Below, piece by piece: positions 17,955-27,376 of a DNA stretch of 64,000 bases; position 1 is the stretch's first letter, and each line of letters begins with the position of its first letter. Origin of the DNA: Asticcacaulis sp. ZE23SCel15 (GTDB lineage: Bacteria > Pseudomonadota > Alphaproteobacteria > Caulobacterales > Caulobacteraceae); contig NZ_CP130044.1 of the NCBI RefSeq assembly GCF_030505395.1, positions 3,667,001-3,731,000 on the forward strand. The letters are read 5' to 3'. Under the pieces are notes generated by a model. It was not told the DNA's origin, searched no databases, and saw only the letters and a list, made by a program, of their open reading frames with translations. The translations under genes were made by a program, and so were the position numbers.

Positions 17955-19124
17955 TTAATAAAACGCCTGAAGGCCCGTCTGCGCACGACCGAGGATAAGG
18001 GCGTGGACATCATGGGTGCCCTCATAGGTGTTGACGCTCTCCAGATTCTGGGCGTGGCGCATGACGTGGAATTCCTCATGGATGCCATTCCCGCCGTGCA
18101 TATCGCGGGCGTGGCGGGCGATATCGAGCGCCTTGCCGCAGTTGTTGCGCTTGATGAGTGAGATCATTTCCGGCTGCATCTGACCGGCATCAAACAGTTG
18201 CCCGACGCGAAGCGCCGCTTGCAGGCCCAGCGCAATCTCGGTCTGCATGTCGGCCAGCTTCTTCTGGAACAACTGCGTCTGAGCCAGCGTCCGGCCGAAC
18301 TGTTGCCGATCAAGGCCGTACTGCCGCGCCCGGTGCCAGCAGTCTTCTGCCGCCCCCATCACGCCCCAGGCTATGCCATAACGCGCCCGGTTGAGGCAGC
18401 CGAACGGCCCTTTGAGGCCGGAGGCATCGGGCAGAATAGCGTCGTCACCGACCTCGACATTGTCCATGACTATCTCGCCGGTGATCGAGGCGCGAAGGCT
18501 AAGTTTACCGTGGATTTTCGGCGCGCTCAGGCCGCGTGCGCCCTTATCGAGCACAAAGCCACGGATCACCCCGTCGAGCTTCGCCCAGACCACAAACACC
18601 TCGGCAATCGGGGAATTGGAGATCCAAATCTTGGTACCATTGAGGACATAGCCGCCGGGCACCTTGCGCGCCACAGACCGCATCGAACCGGGATCGGACC
18701 CGGCATCCGGTTCGGTCAATCCAAAGCAGCCGATCCACTCTCCGGACGCCAGTTTGGGTAAGTATTTTTGCTTTTGAGCCTCAGAACCATAGGCATGAAT
18801 TGGATACATGACCAGCGACGACTGCACACTCATCATCGAGCGATAGCCGCTATCGACCCGCTCAACCTCGCGCGCGATCAGGCCATAGGCGACGTAAGAC
18901 GCCCCCGCCCCGCCATATTCTTCCGGCAGGGTCGCGCCCAGCAGACCACGCTCACCCATCTCACGGAAAATCGTCGGATCGGTATCTTCTTCGGCATAGG
19001 CACGCAGCACCCGCGGCATCAGCGCGCCTTGCGCATAGTCATGGGCCGCATCACGGATCATACGATCTTCGTCAGATAACTGCGAATCAAACAAAAACGT
19101 GTCAGACCAATCGAAAGTGCTCAT
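17955..19124 (-). CDS. gcdH: Glutaryl-CoA dehydrogenase
   Basis: 389-residue acyl-CoA dehydrogenase of the glutaryl-CoA branch, which oxidises and decarboxylates glutaryl-CoA to crotonyl-CoA with FAD. The assignment rests on [12 protein letters not shown], the flavin-binding [27 protein letters not shown] and the catalytic Glu in [18 protein letters not shown] near residue 366. It is the last gene of a long minus-strand unit and its start overlaps the end of the gabT-like gene by four bases (ATGA). The context of aminotransferases plus an aldehyde dehydrogenase suggests that lysine- or hydroxylysine-derived glutaryl-CoA is its source. Confidence 0.94.
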   Translation of the reverse strand: MSTFDWSDTFLFDSQLSDEDRMIRDAAHDYAQGALMPRVLRAYAEEDTDPTIFREMGERGLLGATLPEEYGGAGASYVAYGLIAREVERVDSGYRSMMSVQSSLVMYPIHAYGSEAQKQKYLPKLASGEWIGCFGLTEPDAGSDPGSMRSVARKVPGGYVLNGTKIWISNSPIAEVFVVWAKLDGVIRGFVLDKGARGLSAPKIHGKLSLRASITGEIVMDNVEVGDDAILPDASGLKGPFGCLNRARYGIAWGVMGAAEDCWHRARQYGLDRQQFGRTLAQTQLFQKKLADMQTEIALGLQAALRVGQLFDAGQMQPEMISLIKRNNCGKALDIARHARDMHGGNGIHEEFHVMRHAQNLESVNTYEGTHDVHALILGRAQTGLQAFY

Positions 19125-20398
19125 GCTGTCAATGCCTGTTCCAATATGGTCATACCTTCGTCAAACACCGCCTCAGAAATGGTCAGCGGCATCAGAAAGC
19201 GCAGGGTTTCACCATAGATCCCGCACGATATCTGGATCAAGCCCAGTTCGAGCGCTTTGGCCGTCACCCGCTTGGTAGTCTCACCGTCCGGCTCATTACC
19301 TCCGCGCACCTTAACCAGATCAAAAGCCATCATCGCGCCGAGACCGCGAATATTGGCGATAGGCAGCAGGTCTTCGCGAGCAGCCCAGGCTTCAAAGCGC
19401 GCCCGCATCCGCTCACCTAAGGCTACCGACTTCGCCAGCAGATCCTCATCAGCGATCACCTGCTGCACGGCTAGTGCCGCCGCGCACGACAGTGGTGATC
19501 CGCCAAAGGTTGACCCTAACCCACCGGGATCGACCGTATCCATGATCTCGGCTCGGCCCAACACGCCCGATAGCGGAAAGCCACCCGACATGGATTTGGC
19601 CATAGTGATCAGGTCAGGTTCAACGCCCGCATGTTCAATAGCAAACATTTTGCCCGTCCGCCCAAAGCCGGTCTGGACTTCATCGACAACCAGTTTGATG
19701 CCATGCGTATCGCATAACTGGCGCAAGGCTTTGAGCAATTCCGGCGGCGTGACGTGGAACCCGCCCTCGCCCTGCACCGGCTCGATAATGATGGCGGCGA
19801 TGCGTGACGGATCGACATCGCCCCGGAACAGGGTGTCGAGCGCCTTCAAACTGTCTTCAACCGTCACGCCGTAATGTTCGATCGGGAACGGTACGTGCCA
19901 GACTTCGGACGGCATGATGCCGAACTGCTTCTTGTAGGGCGTAACTTTACCCGTCAGGGCCGAGGTCATCAGGGTGCGGCCATGAAACGCGCCAGAGAAA
20001 GCAATCACACCGGACCGGCCGGTGGCGGCGCGGGCGATTTTCACGGCATTTTCAACCGCTTCGGCACCAGTATTGAAAAATATGGTCTTGGCCAGACCTG
20101 CGAACGGCGCCAGTTTATTGAGGGTTTCGGCCAAAGCCACATAGGGCTCATAGGGCAAGACCTGAAAACAGGTGTGATGAAAAGATTTAAGCTGGGCCTC
20201 GACCGCCGCGATGATGCGCGGGTGGTTATGGCCGGTGTTTAAGACCGCGATCCCGCCCACGAAATCAATATATCGTCGCCCTTCCACGTCCCAGACTTCG
20301 GCATTCAGGGCGCGCGCGGCAAAGATGTCGCTGGCATTGGCAACACCTCTGGGGATAGCCGCATGGCGGCGCTGCATCAGGTCAGAATTGCTCATCAT
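19121..20398 (-). CDS. gabT: 4-aminobutyrate / 5-aminovalerate aminotransferase (class III)
   Basis: 425-residue PLP enzyme of the GabT/DavT group, transferring the terminal amino group of GABA or 5-aminovalerate to 2-oxoglutarate. Seen are [39 protein letters not shown], the aspartate motif [15 protein letters not shown] and the PLP-lysine in [17 protein letters not shown]. It overlaps RidA upstream and gcdH downstream by four bases each, indicating tight coupling. Next to gcdH the DavT role (5-aminovalerate to glutarate semialdehyde) is at least as likely as GABA use; sequence alone does not separate them. Confidence 0.9.
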   Translation of the reverse strand: MMSNSDLMQRRHAAIPRGVANASDIFAARALNAEVWDVEGRRYIDFVGGIAVLNTGHNHPRIIAAVEAQLKSFHHTCFQVLPYEPYVALAETLNKLAPFAGLAKTIFFNTGAEAVENAVKIARAATGRSGVIAFSGAFHGRTLMTSALTGKVTPYKKQFGIMPSEVWHVPFPIEHYGVTVEDSLKALDTLFRGDVDPSRIAAIIIEPVQGEGGFHVTPPELLKALRQLCDTHGIKLVVDEVQTGFGRTGKMFAIEHAGVEPDLITMAKSMSGGFPLSGVLGRAEIMDTVDPGGLGSTFGGSPLSCAAALAVQQVIADEDLLAKSVALGERMRARFEAWAAREDLLPIANIRGLGAMMAFDLVKVRGGNEPDGETTKRVTAKALELGLIQISCGIYGETLRFLMPLTISEAVFDEGMTILEQALTA

Positions 20399-20766
20399 GC
20401 CACCGCTATCGCTTCGATTTCAACTTTCCAGCGATCATCATAAAGCCCGCAGAGTGCCAGGGTCATGGTCGGCGCGATCTCAAGCCCCAGCACGTCCTTG
20501 CGCACCGAAATCATCTCCGGGATATAGACGCGATCAGTCAGATAGGTCGTCACCTTGGTCAGATTGGTAAGCGAAAGCCCTGCGTCCTTAAGCTGGGTCT
20601 CGACATTGCCCCAAGCCAGACGTATCTGCGCGGCGGTATCTTCGGGGACATTGCCGGTCGCATCCACAGGCCCCTGGCCGCTAATGAATACAAGGGTCTG
20701 CGCGTTTTCGACACGGTTCGTCTGCGCCCAACCGGTGCCGGTGGGATTAATCGGTATTTTTTTCAT
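20395..20766 (-). CDS. RidA/YjgF-family protein
   Basis: 123 residues. Rid proteins hydrolyse reactive enamine/imine intermediates made by PLP enzymes or deaminases. The family core is seen in LVFISGQGPVDATGNVP and the C-terminal VEIEAIAV. In canonical RidA an Arg lies about ten residues before this terminus (ARLPKDVKIEIEAIA); here the aligned stretch is CGLYDDRWKVEIEAIA, so the catalytic Arg appears to be absent. It may belong to a non-archetypal Rid group with a different role. It overlaps gabT by four bases and follows gabD by 9 bp, in keeping with detoxification beside aminotransferases. Confidence 0.87.
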   Translation of the reverse strand: MKKIPINPTGTGWAQTNRVENAQTLVFISGQGPVDATGNVPEDTAAQIRLAWGNVETQLKDAGLSLTNLTKVTTYLTDRVYIPEMISVRKDVLGLEIAPTMTLALCGLYDDRWKVEIEAIAVA

Positions 20767-20775
20767 GACAAGCTC

Positions 20776-22236
20776 CTAAAGCCCAATCGCGAGGTATTTG
20801 ATTTCGGTGAAGTCTTCGAGGCCGTAGCGGGAGCCTTCGCGGCCCACGCCGGATTCCTTGACGCCGCCAAACGGGGTTGCCGGATTGGACGACAAGACCT
20901 CATTGGCGCCGACCATGCCGTATTCCAGCGCTTCGGCTACGCGGAAGATACGGCCAATATCGCGCGCCCAGAAATAGGCCGCCAGACCATAGGGGGTGTC
21001 ATTGGCCAGCTTTATGACCTCGTCCTCGGTCTCAAACTCATAAAGCGGGGCGACGGGGCCGAAAATCTCAGCGGTCGCCAGTTCCATATCGGGTGTGATA
21101 CCGGTCAGGATGGTCGGCGCATAAAAATTGCCGCCACGATCATGGCGCGCCCCCCCCAGTTCGACCTTGGCCCCCTTGTCGAGCGCGTCATTGACCAGAC
21201 CGGAAACCTTATCAATCGCGGCGGCATTAATCAGAGGACCGATGCGGGTATTGCCGTCCAGACCATCTCCAACCGGCAGGGCTTCGACGGCGGCCTTGAG
21301 GCGTTTGGCAAACTCTGCCGCCACGCTTTTTTGCACATAAAAGCGGTTGGCCGACACGCAGGTCTGCCCGGCATTGCGCAGCTTGGTGGCAATCGCACCG
21401 GCCACAGCGGCATCCAGATCGGCGTCGTCAAACACAATAAATGGCGCATTGCCACCCAGTTCGAGCGATAGTTTTTTAAGCGTGCCCGCGCACTGCTGCA
21501 TCAGCAGTTTCCCCACCCGCGTCGAGCCGGTGAAAGAGATTTTGCGCACATCGGGGTGGGAGGTCAGGACGCCTGCGACTTCGGGCGCAGACGATGCCGT
21601 GACGATATTGATCACGCCGTCCGGGAACCCGGCCTGTTCCGCCAGCATGGCCAGAGCGAGCGCCGATAACGGCGTGTCTTCGGCGGGCTTAATGATGATG
21701 GTGCAACCGGCCGCCAGAGCGGGTGCTACTTTGCGGGTAATCATGGCCGACGGGAAATTCCACGGTGTAATCGCGCCGACAACCCCGACCGGCTGCTTGA
21801 TGACCAGACAGCGTTTATCCGGTGCGTGCGATGGGATGACATCGCCGTACAGCCGCTTACCCTCTTCGGCAAACCATTCGATGAAGTTGGCGCCAAACGT
21901 GACTTCGCCGGTAGCCTCTGCGATGGGTTTGCCTTGCTCCAGCGTCAGAATCTGACCCAGCGCGTCCTTGCGTTCATAGATCAGGCCGTGCCAGCGGCGC
22001 ATGATGGCGGCGCGCTCAATGGTTGTTTTCTTGGCCCAGGCCGGAAAGGCGGCTGAGGCGGCGGCAATCGCAGCTTCGCAATCGGCGGCCGTCATGTCGG
22101 CCACATCAGCGATCTTGGCACCCGTGGCCGGATTATAAACCGCGAAGGTTTTCTCGGCCTTATACCGGCCAGCAAAGGCCAGCACTTCGGTCAGTATATC
22201 CGCCGCCAGAGGGGCGATTTTGATCAGGTCATACAT
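20776..22236 (-). CDS. gabD: Succinate/glutarate-semialdehyde dehydrogenase
   Basis: 486-residue NAD(P)-dependent aldehyde dehydrogenase of the GabD/DavD type. It oxidises succinate semialdehyde to succinate or glutarate semialdehyde to glutarate. The family signature is complete: TPWNFPSAMITRKVAPALAAG, cofactor region SFTGSTRVGKLLMQ, catalytic Glu in LELGGNAPFIVFDDADLD and nucleophile Cys in NAGQTCVSANRFYV. It sits 2 bp from the upstream aminotransferase stop and 9 bp from RidA. With GabT and GcdH it would form most of a 5-aminovalerate to glutaryl-CoA route, missing only CoA activation. Confidence 0.92.
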   Translation of the reverse strand: MYDLIKIAPLAADILTEVLAFAGRYKAEKTFAVYNPATGAKIADVADMTAADCEAAIAAASAAFPAWAKKTTIERAAIMRRWHGLIYERKDALGQILTLEQGKPIAEATGEVTFGANFIEWFAEEGKRLYGDVIPSHAPDKRCLVIKQPVGVVGAITPWNFPSAMITRKVAPALAAGCTIIIKPAEDTPLSALALAMLAEQAGFPDGVINIVTASSAPEVAGVLTSHPDVRKISFTGSTRVGKLLMQQCAGTLKKLSLELGGNAPFIVFDDADLDAAVAGAIATKLRNAGQTCVSANRFYVQKSVAAEFAKRLKAAVEALPVGDGLDGNTRIGPLINAAAIDKVSGLVNDALDKGAKVELGGARHDRGGNFYAPTILTGITPDMELATAEIFGPVAPLYEFETEDEVIKLANDTPYGLAAYFWARDIGRIFRVAEALEYGMVGANEVLSSNPATPFGGVKESGVGREGSRYGLEDFTEIKYLAIGL

Positions 22237-22238
22237 GT

Positions 22239-23609
22239 TCAGACTCCCAATTTTTTGGCAGTGGCGTCGAGCGCGCGGCCAAGGATGTCGACGGTTTGGT
22301 CAACCTCGGCATGGGTGTAGATCAGCGGCGGACTAAGCACGATCGACGGTCCCACGGCGCGCACGATCAGGCCCTCATTATAGCAATAGTCGCGACAGAA
22401 AATGCCGGCATTATCCGTCAGGGTCGGCAGTTCGCGGGTGTCTTTGTTCTTCACCAATTGCAGGGCGGCCATCATACCGATCCCACGCCGTTCCCCGACG
22501 ATCGGGCTTGAGGCCACCAGCTTATCGAGCGCGGCCATAAAGTATGGCCCGATATCGTCCCGCACCCGCGCGACCAATCCCTCGTTTTCGATGATGTCGA
22601 TATTGGCCAGCGCGACCGCACAGGCGACCGGGTGGCCGGAATAGGTGTAGCCGTGCGCCAGATGCCCGCCGTCAGCCAGCACATTGTAGACCCGGTCATG
22701 GATACCGACCGCCGCCACCGGCAGATACCCAGACGACAGGCCCTTGGCCATCGGCATGAAATCAGGCTGGATTCCCAGGGTTTGCGACCCGAACCATGAT
22801 CCTGTGCGACCAAATCCGCAGATGACTTCGTCGGCAATCAGCAAAATATCGTACTGCTTACAGATGCGCTGAATTTCTGGCCAGTAGGTCGATGGCGGAT
22901 CAATGACCCCGCCGGCGCCTTGAACCGGCTCACCGATAAAGGCGCAGACGTTTTCCGCACCCAATTCAAGGATTTTATCCTCCAGCGCACGGGCGGCCTT
23001 GAGGCCAAACTCGTCGCGTGACAGTCCCTCACCGTACAGATACCAGTGGGGGTGCGCGATATGCACCACCTCATTCGACACACCGCCGTCCATGGCGTGC
23101 ATGTGCGGCATCCCGCCGAGTGCTGAGCCCATGACAGTTGAGCCATGATAGGCCATGGTCCGGCTGATGATCGTGCGCTTGGTGACCCGCCCCTGAAGCT
23201 GCCAGAACTGACGCGCCAGACGGGCAATGGCGTCATTGGCCTCCGACCCAGAATTGGCGAACGCGAAGTGATTGATCGTATCGGGCGTCAACCCCGCCAG
23301 ACGTGCCGCCAGCTCAATCATCGGCGGCGAGGCGCTTTGGAAATGGTTGTTATAATAGGGTAGCAGCGCCATCTGGGCCGCCGCCGCGTCGCTCAGTTCA
23401 CGGCGACCGTAGCCGATATTGACGCACCACAGGCCGGCCATGCAATCCAAAATCTCACGCCCGTCATTATCCCACACGGTGGAGCCTTCGGCGCGCACAA
23501 TGATGCGGGAGCCTTCGCTCTCGATCAGCTTTGGATCAGTGAATGAATGCAGATGGTGGCGCGCATCCAGGGTTTGCCACTCACCGGTAGCTTTTTGCGG
23601 ATTGAACAT
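22239..23609 (-). CDS. Class III omega-aminotransferase, putrescine/beta-alanine:pyruvate type
   Basis: 456-residue PLP enzyme of the SpuC / beta-alanine-pyruvate transaminase group, which moves the terminal amino group of diamines or omega-amino acids to pyruvate. Key blocks are LDCMAGLWCVNIGYGRREL, FANSGSEANDAIARLARQFW, SRTMAYHGSTVMGSALGG, the aspartate motif LLIADEVICGFGRTG and the PLP-lysine in FMPMAKGLSSGYLPVAAV. It follows the serine hydrolase by 4 bp and precedes gabD by 2 bp. Lysine, cadaverine, putrescine or 6-aminohexanoate are all possible amines; none is favoured by sequence alone. Confidence 0.9.
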   Translation of the reverse strand: MFNPQKATGEWQTLDARHHLHSFTDPKLIESEGSRIIVRAEGSTVWDNDGREILDCMAGLWCVNIGYGRRELSDAAAAQMALLPYYNNHFQSASPPMIELAARLAGLTPDTINHFAFANSGSEANDAIARLARQFWQLQGRVTKRTIISRTMAYHGSTVMGSALGGMPHMHAMDGGVSNEVVHIAHPHWYLYGEGLSRDEFGLKAARALEDKILELGAENVCAFIGEPVQGAGGVIDPPSTYWPEIQRICKQYDILLIADEVICGFGRTGSWFGSQTLGIQPDFMPMAKGLSSGYLPVAAVGIHDRVYNVLADGGHLAHGYTYSGHPVACAVALANIDIIENEGLVARVRDDIGPYFMAALDKLVASSPIVGERRGIGMMAALQLVKNKDTRELPTLTDNAGIFCRDYCYNEGLIVRAVGPSIVLSPPLIYTHAEVDQTVDILGRALDATAKKLGV

Positions 23610-23613
23610 GGCG

Positions 23614-24801
23614 TTAGTACCCCTTAGTTATGGCGGTGACGGCGGCGTTGAAAAAATCATTATCAACAATGACTTCGGACAGACGCGGCTTAGAGCGCGA
23701 CGACAAAACCGCAATCAGGATGTTCTTTTTCGGGTTGATGTAGAGAAACTGCCCAAAGATGCCGCGGGCTGAAAATGCGCCGTCCTCAAACGATCCGGCG
23801 GCATCCGGTACGGACCACCACATGTAACCATAGTGGGTCAGTTGCCCGCCGACATCGCGGGCAGCCCCGGCGGCCTTCACCCAGCCTTCGGGCAAAACGC
23901 GTTCACCACCGATAACCCCGTCTTCCAGCACAAAACGGGCAAAGCGAACATAGTCGCGCAAGGTCGCGCATATGCCTGACCCCGCCACCTCAAGCCCACC
24001 GGGGGCTTCCAGCCACCACAGGGCGTCCGATTCCATCCCAAGCTTCGACCAGATTTTCTCCGACAAATAATCCGCCAGCCATTTGCCGGTCGCCGCCTTG
24101 ACCAGGGCGCCGACCACATGGGTCTCCCCCGTCGAATAGTTCCAGACTGTACCCGGTTCCGCTACCCGCGGCAGGGACGCCATATAGGCCATAATGGCGC
24201 CGTGATCTTGGGACAATTGCAGGTCAAGCATATGCCGACGTTCAGAGGCCGGATTGGTGTGGGTGTCGTCCCACTTCACGCCGGAGGTCATCTGAATCAA
24301 CTGGCGGATCGACACGCCGTCATAGGCACTACCGATCAGTTCGGGCAGATATTTGGTGAGCAGCTCTTCGACCGAGGCGATATAGCCGTCCTGGATCGCC
24401 ACCCCGATCAGGGTGGTCGCCACCGATTTTGCCATCGACATCGACAGCCAGCGCTGATCCGCCTCAAAGCTCAGTTCGTAGCGTTCATGGACGATCGCAT
24501 CGTTATGGGTGATCAGCAGACCCGCCACGCGGTTGCGCGACACATAGTCGTACAAATCGTAATCCTGATCGTTTGAGCGGATCGGGAAATCCTCAATCTG
24601 ACGCGCCGCAGCTTTGAACCCGCGCACCGCGCCGCCCCTTTTGATCACGCGCGTCGCAAACGCCCGCTCACTGGTTTGCAGCGCCTGCACCTGATCGTCC
24701 GGCATCATCTGACCGGCATAGAGATCAACCATCCAGCCGGTATCCAGTGGCGGTTCAGAAGATGTAGGGTTCAGCTTAGGTTGGCTCACGGCGGGCTCCA
24801 T
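23614..24801 (-). CDS. Serine hydrolase, beta-lactamase/NylB-like fold
   Basis: 395 residues, no clear signal peptide. The SxxK motif is in WLSMSMAKSVATTLIG and the second catalytic element is YST in VWNYSTGETHVVGALV instead of YxN. That pattern, with the FGQFLYINPKKNILIAVLSS C-terminal block, resembles 6-aminohexanoate-dimer hydrolase (NylB) and related carboxylesterase-amidases rather than resistance beta-lactamases. AAGGGTGA precedes the start. It directly precedes the omega-aminotransferase (4 bp), so it may release an amino-terminal amine or omega-amino acid from an amide. The physiological substrate is unknown. Confidence 0.85.
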   Translation of the reverse strand: MEPAVSQPKLNPTSSEPPLDTGWMVDLYAGQMMPDDQVQALQTSERAFATRVIKRGGAVRGFKAAARQIEDFPIRSNDQDYDLYDYVSRNRVAGLLITHNDAIVHERYELSFEADQRWLSMSMAKSVATTLIGVAIQDGYIASVEELLTKYLPELIGSAYDGVSIRQLIQMTSGVKWDDTHTNPASERRHMLDLQLSQDHGAIMAYMASLPRVAEPGTVWNYSTGETHVVGALVKAATGKWLADYLSEKIWSKLGMESDALWWLEAPGGLEVAGSGICATLRDYVRFARFVLEDGVIGGERVLPEGWVKAAGAARDVGGQLTHYGYMWWSVPDAAGSFEDGAFSARGIFGQFLYINPKKNILIAVLSSRSKPRLSEVIVDNDFFNAAVTAITKGY

Positions 24802-24959
24802 AATCAGGTCACCCTTATCGACTACATCCGTGCCGCACCTTTACGAAGGTGCGTACCACACAGGTGGCGGTGCGCCAAAAACACCAGCCTTTCAGCAGCC
24901 ATCAATCTATTGAATTTGTTTGAAATTCCAGCGCACCAAACGGGCCGCCCGCTCCAAAC

Positions 24960-25949
24960 TCACGCGGTCTTTTTCAACCCGGAATGGTCTTTGCGCAATT
25001 CATCAATCAACCAGCGCCGATAACGCCGGATCAGCGGTGTATCCCAGCGGTCGGCGCGCGAAAAAATCAGGTACTTACCCTCGGCATAGGGCTGAAACGC
25101 CGGTTGGTCGCGGCCGATTTCAATCAACTGCCCGCTGGCGATAAAGCTTTCGGCCACAAGGTAGTTCATCAGCGCCACCCCCCGTCCATGCAGGGCGGCG
25201 TCCAGCGTCAGATGCCCCTGCCACAGACGCGGGCCGGTCAGGTCAAGCTCATCAAACACGCCGTGCGCCGCCAGCCAGTGCGCCCAGCTATCGAAGTCAT
25301 GCTCATGCAACAGGCGATGCTCGATCAGATCATGGGGGGCCTCGATCGCCGGAGCCGACGCCAGATAATCAGGGCTGGCGACCGCTACAATGGGGACAGA
25401 CGCCACTTCCTGATACTGCATCCCCGTCTCAATCTTGGTGACCGTGCGATAGGACGGCACAAAGCGGATTTCGATATCACTCTCATACAGTCCAAAATCC
25501 GGGCTGCGGTCGGTGGGTCGCAGCTCGATTTCGACATCGGGGTTGAGCTTTTCAAACATGCCGACCCGCCGCGACATCCAGTGCAGGGCAAAGCCGGGCG
25601 CGCACGAAATATGCAGATGGTTGTGGTAGCCGCGCCGCATAAGATCAATGGTCGAGGACGCAATCGCGTCCATAGCGGCGGCAATTTCAGCATGATAGCG
25701 CCGCCCGTCGTCGGTCAGCACCACGCCGCGCGCGGTACGCTCAATCAGCTTGGCCCCCGTCCATTGCTCAAGGGTTTTGAGGTGACGGCTGATGACGGCA
25801 TGGTCGCGGCCCAATGAACGCGCGGCATTGCGCACCCCGCCCAACCGTGCGACCGCATCAAAGGCACGCAGGGCCTCAAACGGCGGGATCGTTTTACGTG
25901 ACGGCGGGTTATAGGCCGATATCTGACGATCTTCGCCGCTGCGTTCCAT
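24960..25949 (-). CDS. LysR-family regulator, GcvA/AmpR-like
   Basis: 329 residues. The helix-turn-helix lies at about 24-85: PPFEALRAFDAVARLGGVRN, HAVISRHLKTLEQWTGAKL, ARGVVLTDDGRRYHAEIAAA. The PPFEALRAFDAVAR opening is characteristic of the GcvA-like branch, which often controls amino-acid genes. The effector domain follows. The ATG at 25949 has a strong ribosome site (GGAGG). It lies 12 bp after the POT transporter in the same direction, so it is probably co-transcribed with the transporter and autoregulated, the likely local controller of this catabolic locus. Confidence 0.9.
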   Translation of the reverse strand: MERSGEDRQISAYNPPSRKTIPPFEALRAFDAVARLGGVRNAARSLGRDHAVISRHLKTLEQWTGAKLIERTARGVVLTDDGRRYHAEIAAAMDAIASSTIDLMRRGYHNHLHISCAPGFALHWMSRRVGMFEKLNPDVEIELRPTDRSPDFGLYESDIEIRFVPSYRTVTKIETGMQYQEVASVPIVAVASPDYLASAPAIEAPHDLIEHRLLHEHDFDSWAHWLAAHGVFDELDLTGPRLWQGHLTLDAALHGRGVALMNYLVAESFIASGQLIEIGRDQPAFQPYAEGKYLIFSRADRWDTPLIRRYRRWLIDELRKDHSGLKKTA

Positions 25950-25961
25950 GCCGATCCTCCG

Positions 25962-27311
25962 TTACGTTTTGGCGAAATAATGGCTCAGGGGCCTGTGCAG
26001 GATCAGAAACAATACCGCGCCGGTCAGGCCAATCCCCGCATGTAATGCCCAAAAGCCGATGGGTTGCAAGGGCTCATAAAACCGCCCCAGCCAGCCTGAG
26101 GTTATGCCCGCGATAAACAGCCCCAGATAATAGGCCCCGATCATCATGGCATTGACGGCGGCTGGTGCCACCCGCGACACCAGCGCCAAAGCCACCGGTG
26201 CGGAAAACAGATAACCCAGCCCGACCACGATATGAAACAAGACGGGAAACAGGATCGACACCTTACCCGTGCCCGCCAGCATCTGCCCGCCGCTGAGCAG
26301 CAGGCAGGCCAGCCCAAACAACGAACAGCCCAACGCCACCTTGGTCAGATCGACCGGCTCAGCACCGCGTTTACTCATGCCCTTCCAGAAGGCGATAGTC
26401 AGGGGCGCCAGCACCAGTACCACCAGCGAATTTAGCGACTGAAACCACGTCACCGGCACGCTCAGGCCCCCGCCGATATTGAGATTAACATGCTCGCGCA
26501 CCCACAAAGGATAGGTGTTCCATATCTGCGACTGCACCGTCCAGAACAGCGAGGTGATCAGGATCATGATCAGAAGGGCCGCCACGACCTGCCATTCGCG
26601 GCCATTGAGGCGCACTTTTTCGCCCTGATCGCACTTGAGCGGCGGGTCGTTGAGGTGGCGAACGCCTTTGAGATAGATGAATATCCCCAATATCATGCCG
26701 ACACCCGCGGCCCCAAAGCCGTAGTGCCAGCCGTAAAGCTCACCCAAGGTTCCGCAGATCAGCGGCGCAATAAATGCCCCGACATTGATAGCCGTAAAAT
26801 AGATCGTATAACCGCCGTCGCGCCTGCGGTCTTCTTTGGGGTAGAGCGCCCCGACTTGTGCGGCCAGATTACCTTTCAACAGCCCAGCCCCGACAATCAG
26901 CGCCGACACCGCCAGCAAAAACGCCGCTTCAAACGCCATCAGGAAATGCCCGGCAGCCATGAAAACGGCCCCCAACAGCACCGCCTTGGTGCGACCCAGC
27001 AGCCGGTCACCGATCAGCCCGCCGACAATCGGCCCGAAATAGACCAGACTGACATAGATGCCAAACACCTGCGCGGCCAAGGCCTGTATCGACAATGGCC
27101 CGGTGATGGCCTCCAAGCCCGCCCGAAAGCCGTCAAAGCCCCACAGGCCGCCGATGACCTCCGGCTGAAACAGGCGGTCGTTCATGTACAGGACCAGCAG
27201 CGCCTGCATCCCGTAGAACGAAAACCGCTCCCACGCTTCGGTGATGGCGATATAGGTCAGGCCCTTGGGGTGGCCGAAAAAGTCTTTGGGTGTCGCGACA
27301 GCATCAGTCAT
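25962..27311 (-). CDS. POT/PTR family proton-dependent oligopeptide transporter
   Basis: 449 residues with about 12-14 membrane segments. The ExxERF signature of proton-coupled peptide transporters is present in ITEAWERFSFYGMQALLVLY, followed by GPIVGGLIGDRLLGRTKAVL and NVGAFIAPLICGTLGELYG. It imports di- and tripeptides across the inner membrane. It follows the TonB receptor by 65 bp, giving a matched outer- and inner-membrane uptake route. Together with the S58 aminopeptidase this implies a peptide-like nutrient. Confidence 0.9.
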   Translation of the reverse strand: MTDAVATPKDFFGHPKGLTYIAITEAWERFSFYGMQALLVLYMNDRLFQPEVIGGLWGFDGFRAGLEAITGPLSIQALAAQVFGIYVSLVYFGPIVGGLIGDRLLGRTKAVLLGAVFMAAGHFLMAFEAAFLLAVSALIVGAGLLKGNLAAQVGALYPKEDRRRDGGYTIYFTAINVGAFIAPLICGTLGELYGWHYGFGAAGVGMILGIFIYLKGVRHLNDPPLKCDQGEKVRLNGREWQVVAALLIMILITSLFWTVQSQIWNTYPLWVREHVNLNIGGGLSVPVTWFQSLNSLVVLVLAPLTIAFWKGMSKRGAEPVDLTKVALGCSLFGLACLLLSGGQMLAGTGKVSILFPVLFHIVVGLGYLFSAPVALALVSRVAPAAVNAMMIGAYYLGLFIAGITSGWLGRFYEPLQPIGFWALHAGIGLTGAVLFLILHRPLSHYFAKT

Positions 27312-27376
27312 GCGGACTCCGGAAACAGTTCGCCCGCCGCCTGATAATCAGGAGACGGGCGATACATTAAGCAGGT

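Noticed and set aside
23614-24801. Class C beta-lactamase giving antibiotic resistance
   Set aside because: The YxN motif is replaced by YST, no signal peptide is visible and the gene is embedded in an amino-acid catabolic unit; a NylB-like amidase/esterase fits better.
24835-24852. Perfect 7-bp hairpin GCACCTT-TACG-AAGGTGC upstream of the serine hydrolase
   Set aside because: No T-run, small stem, and no second copy near related genes; could be a leader hairpin but not supportable as a terminator or operator.
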